Source of the DNA: JAPPLB01 sp965218555
Lineage (GTDB): Bacteria; Acidobacteriota; Terriglobia; Bryobacterales; UBA6623
Assembly (NCBI GenBank): GCA_965218555.1
Contig: OZ244625.1
Span: 5,146,001 to 5,210,000 of the forward strand
Direction of reading: 5' to 3'
DNA length: 64,000 nt
The translations under genes were made by a program, and so were the position numbers. The number at the start of each line of letters is the position of its first letter. Positions within the stretch are counted from its first letter, which is position 1. Below are positions 18,857 to 26,404 of this stretch, piece by piece. A model generated the notes under the pieces. The model did not search any database, was not told where the DNA came from, and saw only the letters and a program-made list of their open reading frames with translations.

Positions 18857-19035
18857 AGTCTGCATTTCTCACCACGTGTCGAGGCGAAGTGCGTGAGAGG
18901 GCCGTCAGGGGGGAGATATGCAGGCTTAGGCGCGCAGGTGTACTTGACCCTACATCGAGCACGGCAAGCCAGCGCAACGAAGTCATGGCGGTCGTATCGC
19001 GTGCTTCCCCCGTCAGGTGGTGTGAAATGCAGGCT
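18857..19035 (+). repeat. composite of a deleted and a half hairpin element
   Basis: The part at 18857-18926 has intact outer ends (AGTCTGCATTTCTCACCAC and GGGAGATATGCAGGCT) but has lost about 110 bp of its interior. It is joined directly to 18927-19035, a right half that starts at GGCGCGCAGGTGTACTTGA and ends GTGTGAAATGCAGGCT. The same half-unit junction is seen at 34407. Confidence 0.85.
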
Positions 19036-19339
19036 AGCCCCCACCCTCTCGATCCCGCTGGGAGGCAGCCGGACCCTGCTTGATATAATCGGAACAGTAA
19101 AGCGTGCCTGTTTGTGACAATCCGGCTAGGATGCGCCGTCTCGAAACGAGGCGCGGCGTGCTTGGGGTGGAGCTCGGGCCGCCGGTTTCGCTACAGGCGA
19201 GCAACCCGTCCCTGTTGCCCGGGATTTGGCGAAGCATCATCCCGGCCGAGCCGGATGACCCTCGCGGAGCCGTTCGCTTGCAGCCCGGCTCATCGGGCTC
19301 CGGCACGGGTCTGCTTCCTGTTGGGCGGCCCCGACACTG

Positions 19340-19780
19340 ATGGCAAAGTTTTTTACATTGCAGGAAGCCGAGGACTGCATCCCAGGCCTGGAGGACTTGC
19401 TGCGGACCGCCATCGACTCCAAGAAGGGGGCGGCGCAGATGGAACACGAGCTGCGAGCGATCGGCGAGCGCATCCATCTGCTCGGCGGAATCGAGATCAA
19501 CCCCGTCAAAGTCGCGGAGAAGAGGGCCAAGCAGCGCGTTTGCATGCAACGCCTCAAGTCTTCGATAGAGACCATCGAGAATACGGGCTGCCTGGTGAAG
19601 GATCTCGATATGGGCTTGCTGGACTTCCCGGCACAGCTCGAAGGAGACGAAGTATATCTCTGCTGGAAGCTGGGGGAACCGCGTATCCAGTTCTGGCATC
19701 GCCCGGAGGAGGGCTTTGCAGGGCGCAAACGCATCGGCTCGCAGTTCGGCTCATCCCGCGGCCCTTCAAGAACTCATTAG
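19340..19780 (+). CDS. DUF2203 family protein
   Basis: The 146-residue protein opens with KFFTLQEAEDCIPGLEDLL and ends with the family signature VKDLDMGLLDFPAQLEGDEV and YLCWKLGEPRIQFWHRPEEG. DUF2203 proteins are small and soluble and occur widely in Acidobacteria, Firmicutes and Chloroflexi, but their function is unknown. The ATG at 19340 has no strong ribosome binding site. The TAG stop at 19778 is shared with the left tip of a decayed hairpin element. Confidence 0.9.
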   Translation: MAKFFTLQEAEDCIPGLEDLLRTAIDSKKGAAQMEHELRAIGERIHLLGGIEINPVKVAEKRAKQRVCMQRLKSSIETIENTGCLVKDLDMGLLDFPAQLEGDEVYLCWKLGEPRIQFWHRPEEGFAGRKRIGSQFGSSRGPSRTH

Positions 19781-19970
19781 CCTGCCTTTCTCCCCCCTGG
19801 CGGTCTTATCGCCTTCTTCGGCCTTCGGGTCACGAAACACGAATCACGGCCTTTTCGCATCAAGCACCGCAAACAAGCGCTACCAAGTCATGGCGGCCAT
19901 ATCGCCTGCTTCGTTTTTAGGGTCACGAATCACGAAACACGAGACACGAATCACGGCCTTGACCACGGCC
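19779..19970 (+). repeat. decayed hairpin element with CACGAAA arrays
   Basis: The left tip AGCCTGCCTTTCTCCCCCC is recognisable. Parts of the right arm follow (GGCGGTCTTATCGCCTTCTT and AAGCGCTACCAAGTCATGGC). Two arrays of CACGAAA/CACGAAT/CACGAGA units interrupt it at 19829-19852 and 19920-19950. The right terminal repeat is lost. Confidence 0.75.
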
Positions 19971-19975
19971 TTTTC

Positions 19976-20818
19976 CTACAGCTTGTCCAGGCCTTCGGTG
20001 AGCTCGATATTCGTGCCCCAGGGGTCCGTAAAGAAGGCGATCGAGAAACCCAGTCGCGGCACCTGCTGGTAAGGGCGGTCGAACTGGACGCCTTGCTCTG
20101 CGAGCTTTCGGCAGAAGCTTTCCAGATTATCGATTTCAAAACCGATGTGGTCGAGCACGCGGCCCTTGATGGGCTCTTGCGGCGTGTCGGTGGGAGAGTA
20201 CGTGAGGTTGACTCCGGGCAAGTCGGCCGCCTCGAAGGGGCCGCGCTGCATGGGCTCCGCGCCGAAGATTTCGGCGTACCAAGCCTGCATTTTCTTGACT
20301 TCGTGACCGGCAAAGTGGATGTGATGATTCGCCAAGGGCGTCTTCAAGGCGCGGTTTTCGAACATTTCGATCTTCAGGTCGTCGGGCCCCATGATGAACG
20401 CCAGATAGCGGTGCTGGCTGGGGCTGAAGAAAATGTCTCCCTTGGCGCGGTTGCGGCTGATTTCCACCTTCGTCACCACCGGCACACCGGCGGCGCGCAC
20501 CTTCGCCACCATCGCGGGGACATCGGGAAACTGGATGCCGATGTGATTCACCGAGCTGCCCTTGGTGCCCGCGGTCGGCTTCTGCTCGCGGAGAAAGAGG
20601 AGGGCGTTGGGGTATTTGACGTATTCCATGTCGCCGAGCTTCGCTGCCTCCGCGCCGATCACGTCGACCCAGAAGCGCTTGTGCTTGTCGATGTTGGTTA
20701 CGTTGAGGTGCATGTGGCCCATCGCGACGGGCGCCTCACGGGCCGCAATGAGCTGCGCCTGGACGGGAATCGAGAGCGCTGCTGCGAGCAGAGCGGTGGC
20801 GAACAGTCTTTTCATCAT
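19976..20818 (-). CDS. exported protein with two VOC (glyoxalase-fold) domains
   Basis: The start is the first of two adjacent ATGs (MMKRLFATALLAAALSIPVQ), which gives a clear signal peptide and 280 residues. Two VOC modules follow: GHMHLNVTNIDKHKRFWVDV at about residue 34, ending at the metal-ligand-like KIEMFENRA, and HHIHFAGHEVKKMQAWYAEI at about 165, ending WGTNIELTEG. VOC proteins include glyoxalases, dioxygenases and resistance proteins. The paired His/Glu positions would allow one metal site, but the substrate is unknown. It is divergent from infA. Confidence 0.85.
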   Translation of the reverse strand: MMKRLFATALLAAALSIPVQAQLIAAREAPVAMGHMHLNVTNIDKHKRFWVDVIGAEAAKLGDMEYVKYPNALLFLREQKPTAGTKGSSVNHIGIQFPDVPAMVAKVRAAGVPVVTKVEISRNRAKGDIFFSPSQHRYLAFIMGPDDLKIEMFENRALKTPLANHHIHFAGHEVKKMQAWYAEIFGAEPMQRGPFEAADLPGVNLTYSPTDTPQEPIKGRVLDHIGFEIDNLESFCRKLAEQGVQFDRPYQQVPRLGFSIAFFTDPWGTNIELTEGLDKL

Positions 20819-20948
20819 TCGTTCCTGCTTTCCGCCCTCGGCGCGGGGCGGGAATCGAACCGTGATTGTAGCAACGTCGGCGGGGCGTCTTGCGAGTTTC
20901 GGCGCGCGGCCGATCCGTATAGAATGAATACGACATTGAAGGAGGTCA

Positions 20949-21170
20949 ATGGCGAAAGAAGAAGGCATCGAAGTTCAGGGCACCATCATCGAGAAGCATC
21001 CGGGCGGTACGTTTGAAGTGCGGCTGGACGACAAGCACGTCGTTCTGGCGCAAATCGCAGGCAAACTGCGCAAGCATCGCATCCGCATCCTCACCGGCGA
21101 CCGCGTGACGGTCGAACTCTCACCCTACGACCTGACGCGCGGGCGCATCACCTACCGTTTTCGTTCGTAG
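20949..21170 (+). CDS. infA: translation initiation factor IF-1
   Basis: The 73-residue protein is a single OB-fold domain: KEEGIEVQGTIIEKHPGGTF, then VRLDDKHVVLAQIAGKLRKH and GDRVTVELSPYDLTRGRITY. Length and sequence match bacterial IF-1, which binds the A site of the 30S subunit during initiation. An excellent ribosome binding site (AAGGAGG, 4 nt spacing) precedes the ATG. It is not next to ribosomal protein genes here. Confidence 0.97.
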   Translation: MAKEEGIEVQGTIIEKHPGGTFEVRLDDKHVVLAQIAGKLRKHRIRILTGDRVTVELSPYDLTRGRITYRFRS

Positions 21171-21236
21171 CCATTCATCGATACCAGCCTGGGAGCGCGT
21201 ACTAAGGAAAAATCTTGCCCGCACGTTCACGGGCGA

Positions 21237-21334
21237 GCGGCCTTTCGCCGCGGCATCAGCGGCGCAACGAAGTCAAGGCGGCCGTGCCGCCTGCTTAAGT
21301 TTTTGGGTCACGAATCACGAGACACGGCCTTTTA
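21237..21334 (+). repeat. decayed hairpin element fragment with CACGAAT unit
   Basis: GGCGCAACGAAGTCAAGGCG, then GCCGTGCCGCCTGCTTAAG, corresponds to the right arm of the hairpin element. It is followed by GGGTCACGAATCACGAGACA and CGGCCTTTT, the array seen at 19920. It runs into the 3' end of the permease gene. Confidence 0.65.
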
Positions 21335-21956
21335 CGAGCTTCTTTTCGATCAGGCCGAGGCCGAAGTCGGCGCCGAGGGCCATCAGGGCGGCCGGCACGG
21401 CTCCCAGCAGGATGAGGTTCGAGTTGACCGTCTGCAGACCCCGGTAGATGAAATCGCCCAGGCCCCCGGCGCCGATCAGGGTCGCCACGGTGGCGACGCC
21501 GACTCCGGTCACCGTGGCCACCCGTAGTCCGGCCATGATCGTGCGGGCGGCCAGCGGCAACTCGACCATGCGCAGGATCTGCCCGTCCGTCATGCCCATG
21601 GCCAAAGCGGCCTCTCGGACAGCGGGGTCCACTTCCTTGATGCCCGTATAGGTGTTCCGCACGATCGGCAGCAGCGCGTAGAGAACCAGGGCAACGATGG
21701 CCGAGCGCGGCCCGATGCCGCCGATGACGGGCAGCGGGATCAGGAACCCGAACAGCGCCAGACTGGGAATGGTCTGTACGGCGTTCGTGAAACCAAGGAC
21801 CCAGCGCTCGATCTTTGGCTGTCGCGTGAGCAGGATGCCCGCCGGAACGGCGATCGCCGCCGCGATGAACATCGCGGCCCCCACCAGCCAGAAGTGCTCC
21901 CCGATGCGGGCTATCAGTTGCGGTTGGTATTGATCGAAGATTTCTGAAAAGGTCAT
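21315..21956 (-). CDS. osmoprotectant-type ABC transporter permease (OpuCB-like)
   Basis: The 213-residue inner-membrane protein has about six spans: HFWLVGAAMFIAAAIAVPAG, then TNAVQTIPSLALFGFLIPL, the EAA-loop-like EAALAMGMTDGQILRMVELP, and TVTGVGVATVATLIGAGGLG. These are characteristic of the glycine betaine/choline permeases OpuCB, OpuCD and YehW/YehY. The start codon overlaps the stop of the ATPase gene by 4 bp. No second permease or binding-protein gene is beside it. The last codons run into a decayed repeat. Confidence 0.9.
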   Translation of the reverse strand: MTFSEIFDQYQPQLIARIGEHFWLVGAAMFIAAAIAVPAGILLTRQPKIERWVLGFTNAVQTIPSLALFGFLIPLPVIGGIGPRSAIVALVLYALLPIVRNTYTGIKEVDPAVREAALAMGMTDGQILRMVELPLAARTIMAGLRVATVTGVGVATVATLIGAGGLGDFIYRGLQTVNSNLILLGAVPAALMALGADFGLGLIEKKLVKGRVS

Positions 21957-22684
21957 GCAAGGCTCTCTCGGAAAGCGGCGATACGCGGGTCGGACCCGGT
22001 ACGGAATTCGTGGGGCGTCCCCATCCAGACGAGGCGGCCTTGATCCATGAAGCCGATCCGGTCGCCGAGCAGCAGCGCCTCGCGCAGATCGTGCGTGACG
22101 AAGAGGATCGACTTGCCGAGGGCCTCCTGGATGGCGAGGAACTCGCGCTGGATCTCCGCCCGCGTGATCGGATCGAGGGCGCCGAAAGGCTCGTCCATCA
22201 ACAGAATCGGCGGGTCGGCGGCCAGCGCGCGTGCGACGCCGACCCGCTGGCGCTGTCCGCCGGAAAGCTGGTGCGGGTAGCGCGAAAGAACGCCGGCGGG
22301 CAGCCCGACCTTATCGAGCAGCTCGCGCGTCCTGGCGTCGATACGATCGGCTTCCCAGCCCTCCAGCGACGGCAGCAGCGAGATGTTGCGGGCCACCGTG
22401 AAGTGCGGGAACAGGCCGACCTCCTGGATGACGTAGCCGATCCGCCGCCGCAGCCGGATCGGGTCCCAATCGGCGGTGCGGCGGCCCTCGACAAATACCT
22501 CGCCGGCGGAGGGCATCAGGACATGGTTGACGAGCCGCAGAGCGGTGGTCTTGCCCGATCCGCTGCGGCCCAGCAGAACCACCGTCTCCGCGTTCCCCAC
22601 TTCGAAAGAAAGATCGCTGACGAGGGTCGTGCTCCCCACCCGATACGTCACTTCCGACAGACGGATGGGCGCTTCGCTCGACAT
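21953..22684 (-). CDS. osmoprotectant-type ABC transporter ATPase (OpuCA-like)
   Basis: The start chosen is the ATG at 22684 (MSSEAPIRLSEVTYRVG), giving 243 residues; the longer upstream frame is Arg/Pro-rich and unconvincing. Motifs are Walker A LLGRSGSGKTTALRL, the Q-loop in RRRIGYVIQEVGLFPHFTV, signature LSGGQRQRVGVARAL, Walker B ILLMDEPFGALDP and the H-loop FVTHDLREAL. The CBS domains found in many OpuCA proteins are absent. It energises the permease encoded 4 bp downstream by overlap. Confidence 0.9.
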   Translation of the reverse strand: MSSEAPIRLSEVTYRVGSTTLVSDLSFEVGNAETVVLLGRSGSGKTTALRLVNHVLMPSAGEVFVEGRRTADWDPIRLRRRIGYVIQEVGLFPHFTVARNISLLPSLEGWEADRIDARTRELLDKVGLPAGVLSRYPHQLSGGQRQRVGVARALAADPPILLMDEPFGALDPITRAEIQREFLAIQEALGKSILFVTHDLREALLLGDRIGFMDQGRLVWMGTPHEFRTGSDPRIAAFRESLA

Positions 22685-22734
22685 CTCCACGTGGGGTTGC
22701 CAGTCTATCACGCGGGCCGCGGCATCATGCCGCT

Positions 22735-22855
22735 TCCCGTCGCCAACGGCCTGCGACGGCTGGGGCCGCTCACTCAACGTGCGAGAGGCCGAATGGCCCG
22801 TGTCCGGCGCCCCTAGCCGGCGGTGGCTGTGGACCAGCGACAATGAACGGACATG
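22735..22855 (+). pseudogene. relic repeat of a small gene tail (copy 1)
   Basis: This segment closely matches 24538-24658. Read in the matching frame after a one-base shift it encodes WGRSLNVREAEWPV, then SRRWLWTSDN, the same tail as copy 2. The frame is broken here by the shift and by loss of the stop codon. I do not recognise the parent family. Confidence 0.5.
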
Positions 22856-22895
22856 AAGCACTCCGGAAGACAGTCGTAGATTTCCGCGCCATGGA

Positions 22896-23111
22896 TCAAC
22901 TGACCCTGGCGGAGCGCACGGGCAGCGCCTCGGTCTCCAGCGTGGACAGGTCAAAGCGCTGGGACGCGTGGTCGATGTCAAAACCGATCACGTTGCCGGC
23001 TGCGTCGAGATCGACGTTCAGCCCATCCGAGACCTCGCGTGTCTCCGCGCCCGGTCCAGCCTTGAGTTCGACATAGAGGCTGTCCGTTTCGGGATAGTAA
23101 TGAAGCTTCAT
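22896..23111 (-). CDS. DUF2283 family small protein
   Basis: The 71-residue protein begins MKLHYYPETDSLYVELKAGP and has EVSDGLNVDLDAAGNVIGFD, then HASQRFDLS, the standard DUF2283 pattern. Members are often encoded next to DUF4258 or toxin-like genes and are suspected antitoxin-type partners. The start codon overlaps the end of a short upstream frame (ATGA). AAAGGACC lies just upstream of the ATG. Confidence 0.88.
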   Translation of the reverse strand: MKLHYYPETDSLYVELKAGPGAETREVSDGLNVDLDAAGNVIGFDIDHASQRFDLSTLETEALPVRSARVS

Positions 23112-23212
23112 GGCTGGTCCTTTCGAAATCTCCGATCGAAAAAGGCATTGTGGATCGTCTCACCGTCATAACGCAGCATACAAGCCGCCAAAATGAGTCC
23201 GGTCGATGCCAT
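23108..23212 (-). CDS. possible short partner ORF upstream of DUF2283
   Basis: A 34-residue frame ends RYDGETIHNAFFDRRFRKDQ plus P, with its TGA overlapping the DUF2283 ATG. The overlap suggests translational coupling, and DUF2283 genes usually do have a partner in this position. It may be the tail of a larger, lost partner gene rather than a complete protein. I do not recognise the sequence. Confidence 0.35.
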   Translation of the reverse strand: MASTGLILAACMLRYDGETIHNAFFDRRFRKDQP

Positions 23213-23300
23213 CAAGCTGGCATCTGCCGCTATCGGTTAAAGCCGCGCGAGGTTCGCGTGCTTACCCCTCGAGAACGCCAGGACGCTTCCCTGACCGGCA

Positions 23301-23495
23301 TCACGGCGTCGGCGGTTCTTCGGACACGGAAAGGACGCGGCGCGCAGGATAACGCACGTAGTCGCGGCCGGATGTTTCCTGCATCGTTCGAATGTCCCGG
23401 AAAATCGCCGTCACGTCATAATCGAAGCGTGCCGCGTGCCGGTCCCGCACGGCCCGGAGTTCGGCGATGATCGGGTCAGTCTCTGTCGTCTGCAT
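23301..23495 (-). CDS. small conserved protein linked to PIN toxins (copy 1)
   Basis: The 64-residue product opens MQTTETDPIIAELRAVRDRH and ends SGRDYVRYPARRVLSVSEEP. Small proteins of this type (DPII.E....R......., then SGR..V.YP.R) are known to me mainly directly after PIN-domain genes, and the ATG here overlaps the end of a PIN relic. A near-identical copy is at 25052-25246. The function is unknown; a role in a toxin-antitoxin pair is an inference from position. Confidence 0.7.
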   Translation of the reverse strand: MQTTETDPIIAELRAVRDRHAARFDYDVTAIFRDIRTMQETSGRDYVRYPARRVLSVSEEPPTP

Positions 23496-23657
23496 GATCG
23501 GCCTCCAGCAGCTCGTTGGGAGCGCAGATGACCGGAGGCGTGTAGCCTGCCCGCCGACCGCCAAAAAACTTGCTCGATACCGGACCGCATAGCCGCGTTG
23601 GCGATGTGTCGGAAGTTCCAGGTTACCGGAAAATCGACTCAGTTGGTGACCGCGAGG
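23476..23657 (-). pseudogene. PIN-domain (VapC-like) C-terminal relic, copy 1
   Basis: Reading the minus strand gives LAVTN, a TGA, then VDFPVTWNFRHIANAAMRSG, which is the conserved last third of a PIN ribonuclease. After GIEQVF an extra G in a GGCGGGC run shifts the frame. The true tail AGYTPPVICAPNELLEADH continues in another frame and overlaps the downstream small gene. The N-terminal half with the first acidic residues is missing. It is clearly non-functional as a toxin. Confidence 0.75.
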
Positions 23658-23720
23658 CAGTGGGGGAGAAGTGCATGGGTTGAAAAATCCGCATCCAGCA
23701 GGTCGCCCGCGTGCGCGGCA

Positions 23721-24170
23721 TCAGTAGGCAAGGCTGAAATAAGGACCCTTGCCGTTATAAATCAGAACGCAATGCCACAGAATGTCTCGTCCGATGAGTG
23801 CGTGAAATCCCTGCGTCTGCAACAGCTCGGCGGCGATTACTGGAACAATGGAAAAATGAAGTGGAGCGTCATTCTTGGCCGCCCCTGGAATGACAATTGC
23901 CAGATCGTACTGATCGGTGATGTGAGGATTGTAGCCGGTTGATGGGGTGATGACCTGTACGCTTCCGGTTGGCGTCAACTGGAGTTGATCGAGAACGGTT
24001 GGATCGACGCTAGTACAGCTTGCTCCGGTGTCAATAAGCGCACGACCTTGAACCAGATTCGGCGCCTCAACGCCCTTTTCCCTCAACGCCCGCGCACGTG
24101 GTGCGCTGACGTGGAACCCGACGTTGACAATCGGACCTTCTTGAGTCAAGGGGAGCGTGAAATGAGGCAC
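23721..24170 (-). CDS. retropepsin-like aspartic protease
   Basis: The 149-residue protein contains the protease flap and active-site region GRALIDTGASCTSVDPTVLD, with the DTGAS triad at about residues 47-51, and a second conserved segment GFHALIGRDILWHCVLIYNG matching the hydrophobic-hydrophobic-Gly motif of retropepsins. Its size fits a single lobe acting as a homodimer. Bacterial members of this type often follow a small DUF5678-like gene, as here with a 4-bp gap. The natural substrate is unknown. Confidence 0.85.
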   Translation of the reverse strand: MPHFTLPLTQEGPIVNVGFHVSAPRARALREKGVEAPNLVQGRALIDTGASCTSVDPTVLDQLQLTPTGSVQVITPSTGYNPHITDQYDLAIVIPGAAKNDAPLHFSIVPVIAAELLQTQGFHALIGRDILWHCVLIYNGKGPYFSLAY

Positions 24171-24174
24171 TCTG

Positions 24175-24423
24175 CTACTGCCCTTCGGCTCTCATGAACG
24201 GGGCGTGTAGCCGTGAGATGAAGTGGGTCTGTTCAATGGCTTGGACCTGCTTCACGAGGAATGGTTCGAGGCCGAACCGTCCGTACCCCGCTTTCAGCGC
24301 ATCATCATACGAACTGAAGAAATCGACGGCTTCGGACTCATGGATCAGGACGTACTTGCCTTCCTGATCAGACCATCCTTCCAGGCTTTTCTGGTAGGTT
24401 GCGAGTTCTTGTTCCAGCGCCAT
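24175..24423 (-). CDS. DUF5678-like small protein
   Basis: The 82-residue protein has LATYQKSLEGWSDQEGKYVL, then IHESEAVDFFSSYDDALKAG and YGRFGLEPFLVKQVQAIE. This matches the small family in which a short helix precedes GK.VLI...E......Y.DAL..GY..FG..PFLVKQI. Such genes are regularly paired with the retropepsin-like gene that follows 4 bp downstream. AGGAGCAG precedes the ATG. The function is unknown. Confidence 0.75.
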   Translation of the reverse strand: MALEQELATYQKSLEGWSDQEGKYVLIHESEAVDFFSSYDDALKAGYGRFGLEPFLVKQVQAIEQTHFISRLHAPFMRAEGQ

Positions 24424-24537
24424 GGCATCTGCTCCTCGTGAGGCGGTTTCAGCCTAAGCAGATTGGAATCATGCTGTCAAGCTCATCATAGCGCGGCCTT
24501 CGTCAGAAGATCTTCCACGCTCGACAAGTGGCCGGTG

Positions 24538-24658
24538 ATTCCCGCCTCAATCGCCAACGACCTGCGACGGTGGGGCCGCTCGCTCGAAGTCCGTGAGGCC
24601 GAACGGCCCGAGGCCGTCGCCGCTACCCGGCGGTGGCTGCTAACCAGCGACAATTAAC
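24538..24658 (+). pseudogene. relic repeat of a small gene tail (copy 2)
   Basis: An open frame ends VIPASIANDLRRWGRSLEVR, then EAERPEAVAATRRWLLTSDN and a TAA. Its counterpart at 22735-22855 is frame-shifted. The upstream part of the frame (from 24463) does not look like the same protein, so I read this as the 3' end of a lost gene. It lies 18 bp before the higA-like gene and may be what is left of a partner. Confidence 0.45.
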
Positions 24659-24676
24659 GGAAAGGAACAGACAGCC

Positions 24677-24970
24677 ATGCCGATGAAGAATCCGCCGCAT
24701 CCCGGCCGCATCGTCCGGCAGGATTGTATCGAAGCTCTGAATCTGACCGTGACGAAGACCGCCGAGCTTCTCGGCGTGACGCGTCAGGCTCTGAACAATC
24801 TGGTCAACGAAAAGGCGGGTATTTCCGCCGAAATGGCCATCCGCCTGGAAAAGCTCGGATGGTCCACGGCCGACCAGTGGATGAGGTTACAGGCCGCCTA
24901 CAACCTCACCCAGGCGCGCCATAGGCAGAACCAGATCGAGGTTGAACGCTATGAGCCGCATCATGTCTGA
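24677..24970 (+). CDS. higA: HigA-family antitoxin, without a visible toxin partner
   Basis: The 97-residue protein begins MPMKNPPHPGRIVRQDCIEA and contains an XRE-type helix-turn-helix (VTKTAELLGVTRQALNNLVN) and the HigA signature AGISAEMAIRLEKLGWSTAD, QWMRLQAAYNL. HigA represses its own operon and neutralises HigB, a RelE-fold ribosome-dependent mRNase. No higB lies upstream; only the relic at 24538 does. It may be an orphan. Confidence 0.88.
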   Translation: MPMKNPPHPGRIVRQDCIEALNLTVTKTAELLGVTRQALNNLVNEKAGISAEMAIRLEKLGWSTADQWMRLQAAYNLTQARHRQNQIEVERYEPHHV

Positions 24971-24982
24971 AGAAGAGCACGA

Positions 24983-25042
24983 ACCTGCATGTCTCACCGC
25001 CTGACAGGGGAAGCACGCGATAAGGCCGCCAGGACACGTCCC
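24983..25042 (-). repeat. hairpin element, one arm only
   Basis: AACCTGCATGTCTCACCGCC, then CTGACAGGGGAAGCACGCGA and TAAGGCCGCCAGGAC, matches the reverse complement of the right arm of the hairpin element. The other arm has been replaced by the repeated segment that begins near 25043. Confidence 0.7.
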
Positions 25043-25051
25043 TGACCGGCA

Positions 25052-25246
25052 TCACGGCGTCGGCGGTTCATCGGACACGGAAAAGACGCGGCGCGCAGGA
25101 TAACGCACGTAGTCGCGGCCGGATGTTTCCTGCATCGTTCGAATGTCCCGGAAAATCGCCGTCACGCCATAATCGAAGCGCGCCGCGTGCCGGTCCCGCA
25201 CGGCCCGGAGTTCGGCGATGATCGGGTCAGCCTCTGTCGTCTGCAT
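25052..25246 (-). CDS. small conserved protein linked to PIN toxins (copy 2)
   Basis: This 64-residue protein is nearly identical to that at 23301-23495, differing for example at DPIIAEL context T/A and FDYG versus FDYD. It opens MQTTEADPIIAELRAVRDRH and ends SVSDEPPTP. It too overlaps the end of a PIN relic. That both copies keep an open frame while the PIN part is broken suggests selection on the small protein, or very recent duplication. Confidence 0.7.
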   Translation of the reverse strand: MQTTEADPIIAELRAVRDRHAARFDYGVTAIFRDIRTMQETSGRDYVRYPARRVFSVSDEPPTP

Positions 25247-25440
25247 GCTCGAAATCCAGCAGCTCGTTTGGCGCGCAGATGACCGGAGGCGTGTAGCCTG
25301 CCCGCCGACCGCCAAAAAACTTGCTCGATACCGGACCGCATAGCAGCGTTGGCGATGTGCCGGAAGTTCCAGGTTACCAAGAAGTCGACCCCGTTGGTGA
25401 CCGCGATGGCGATATGCAGAGCACGCGAAGTCTTGCAGCA
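25227..25440 (-). pseudogene. PIN-domain (VapC-like) C-terminal relic, copy 2
   Basis: The frame reads SRALHIAIAVTNGVDFLVTW, NFRHIANAAMRSGIEQVF, slightly more complete than copy 1 and without its TGA. The same extra G in GGCGGGC then shifts the frame before AGYTPPVICAPNELLDFEH. The N-terminal catalytic half is absent. The shared lesion shows that the two copies descend from one already damaged ancestor. Confidence 0.75.
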
Positions 25441-25502
25441 TGGGCAACCATATGCCTTCAAGACTGGAAGACAACCCGTGGGACCGTGGGTTGAAAGAGC
25501 TT

Positions 25503-26366
25503 TCAGTTCGTAGACGGAGGCGAAGTGCGGGTCACCCCGATACTACGATACCCTTCTTCGGCATCGAAGGCCTCGATCTCCTTCCTCTTGTCAACAACCG
25601 GAAACGTGAACTCATCCGGAATCTCCGAGAAATAGCACTTATATCCCTCGCCCTTGAAAATGTATAGGTCATGGCGCCCCCGATAGTCCGGCCCCCACAG
25701 AATTTCCAATCTATCACTAAGGTCGTCCCATCCGTCAGAATTCATCCTGACGGTCAACCAGTCGGTGTATTTCCTCTGGCGTTTCCATCGCATCCTCCGG
25801 CTATGAGTGTATCGTGACGGTTCGAAACGACCATTGCTTGCGTATTCGACGATTCGGGTACACCCGAACACGATTTCGTGCAAATAATCCACGCTGACTA
25901 ACGGTATCTTTTTGCTTCGCTTTTCCTCAATAGGGAAGTACCGCCAATCGAATGATCCGATATGATCTCCGCGATCGTTTTTGTCGCCGTCAAGATTCAA
26001 AAGAAAGTCGTCAAGTGATATGAACGGAAATTCCCCTATGTTTCCGCCAATGGTTGCTCGGTAGTCGACGTAATATTCGCGGAGGATCACCTTGTCGCTT
26101 TCATCAAACAAGTTGAATAGGTCAGACAGCGAATGTTTTCTGGGCACCCCCTTCTCGCGAAGGTACAGAAGTGCCTTGAACGATTGCTCGACTAGAAAAT
26201 AACCAATGACAACGTAGCCCCAACCCTGCGCAGCTTCGTAACCAGGAGCGAAGTCTGGCACTATCGGACATTTTTTGTATTTCTCCTTTTCCTTCTTCAA
26301 GGTCGTATCCAGCCATGCTGTGATCCACAATGGCTTTTTGAATTTGATGGTTTGATTTACCGCCAC
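25503..26366 (-). CDS. HEPN-like hypothetical protein, lower GC than neighbours
   Basis: The 287-residue protein is richer in Lys, Tyr and Asp and in A/T-ending codons than its surroundings, which points to recent transfer. An N-terminal helical region (WGYVVIGYFLVEQSFKALLY, then REKGVPRKHSLSDLFNLFDE) resembles HEPN-type proteins, in which such a Lys/Arg...His-Ser-Leu segment is common. The C-terminal part (DWLTVRMNSDGWDDLSDRLE, then GRHDLYIFKGEGYKCYFSEI) is unfamiliar. It lies 38 bp downstream of the Type ISP enzyme on the same strand. A defence or toxin role is an inference only. Confidence 0.5.
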   Translation of the reverse strand: MAVNQTIKFKKPLWITAWLDTTLKKEKEKYKKCPIVPDFAPGYEAAQGWGYVVIGYFLVEQSFKALLYLREKGVPRKHSLSDLFNLFDESDKVILREYYVDYRATIGGNIGEFPFISLDDFLLNLDGDKNDRGDHIGSFDWRYFPIEEKRSKKIPLVSVDYLHEIVFGCTRIVEYASNGRFEPSRYTHSRRMRWKRQRKYTDWLTVRMNSDGWDDLSDRLEILWGPDYRGRHDLYIFKGEGYKCYFSEIPDEFTFPVVDKRKEIEAFDAEEGYRSIGVTRTSPPSTN

Positions 26367-26404
26367 AATAACGCTCCTTTACGTCATCCTCAGTGCGTCA
26401 AAAT

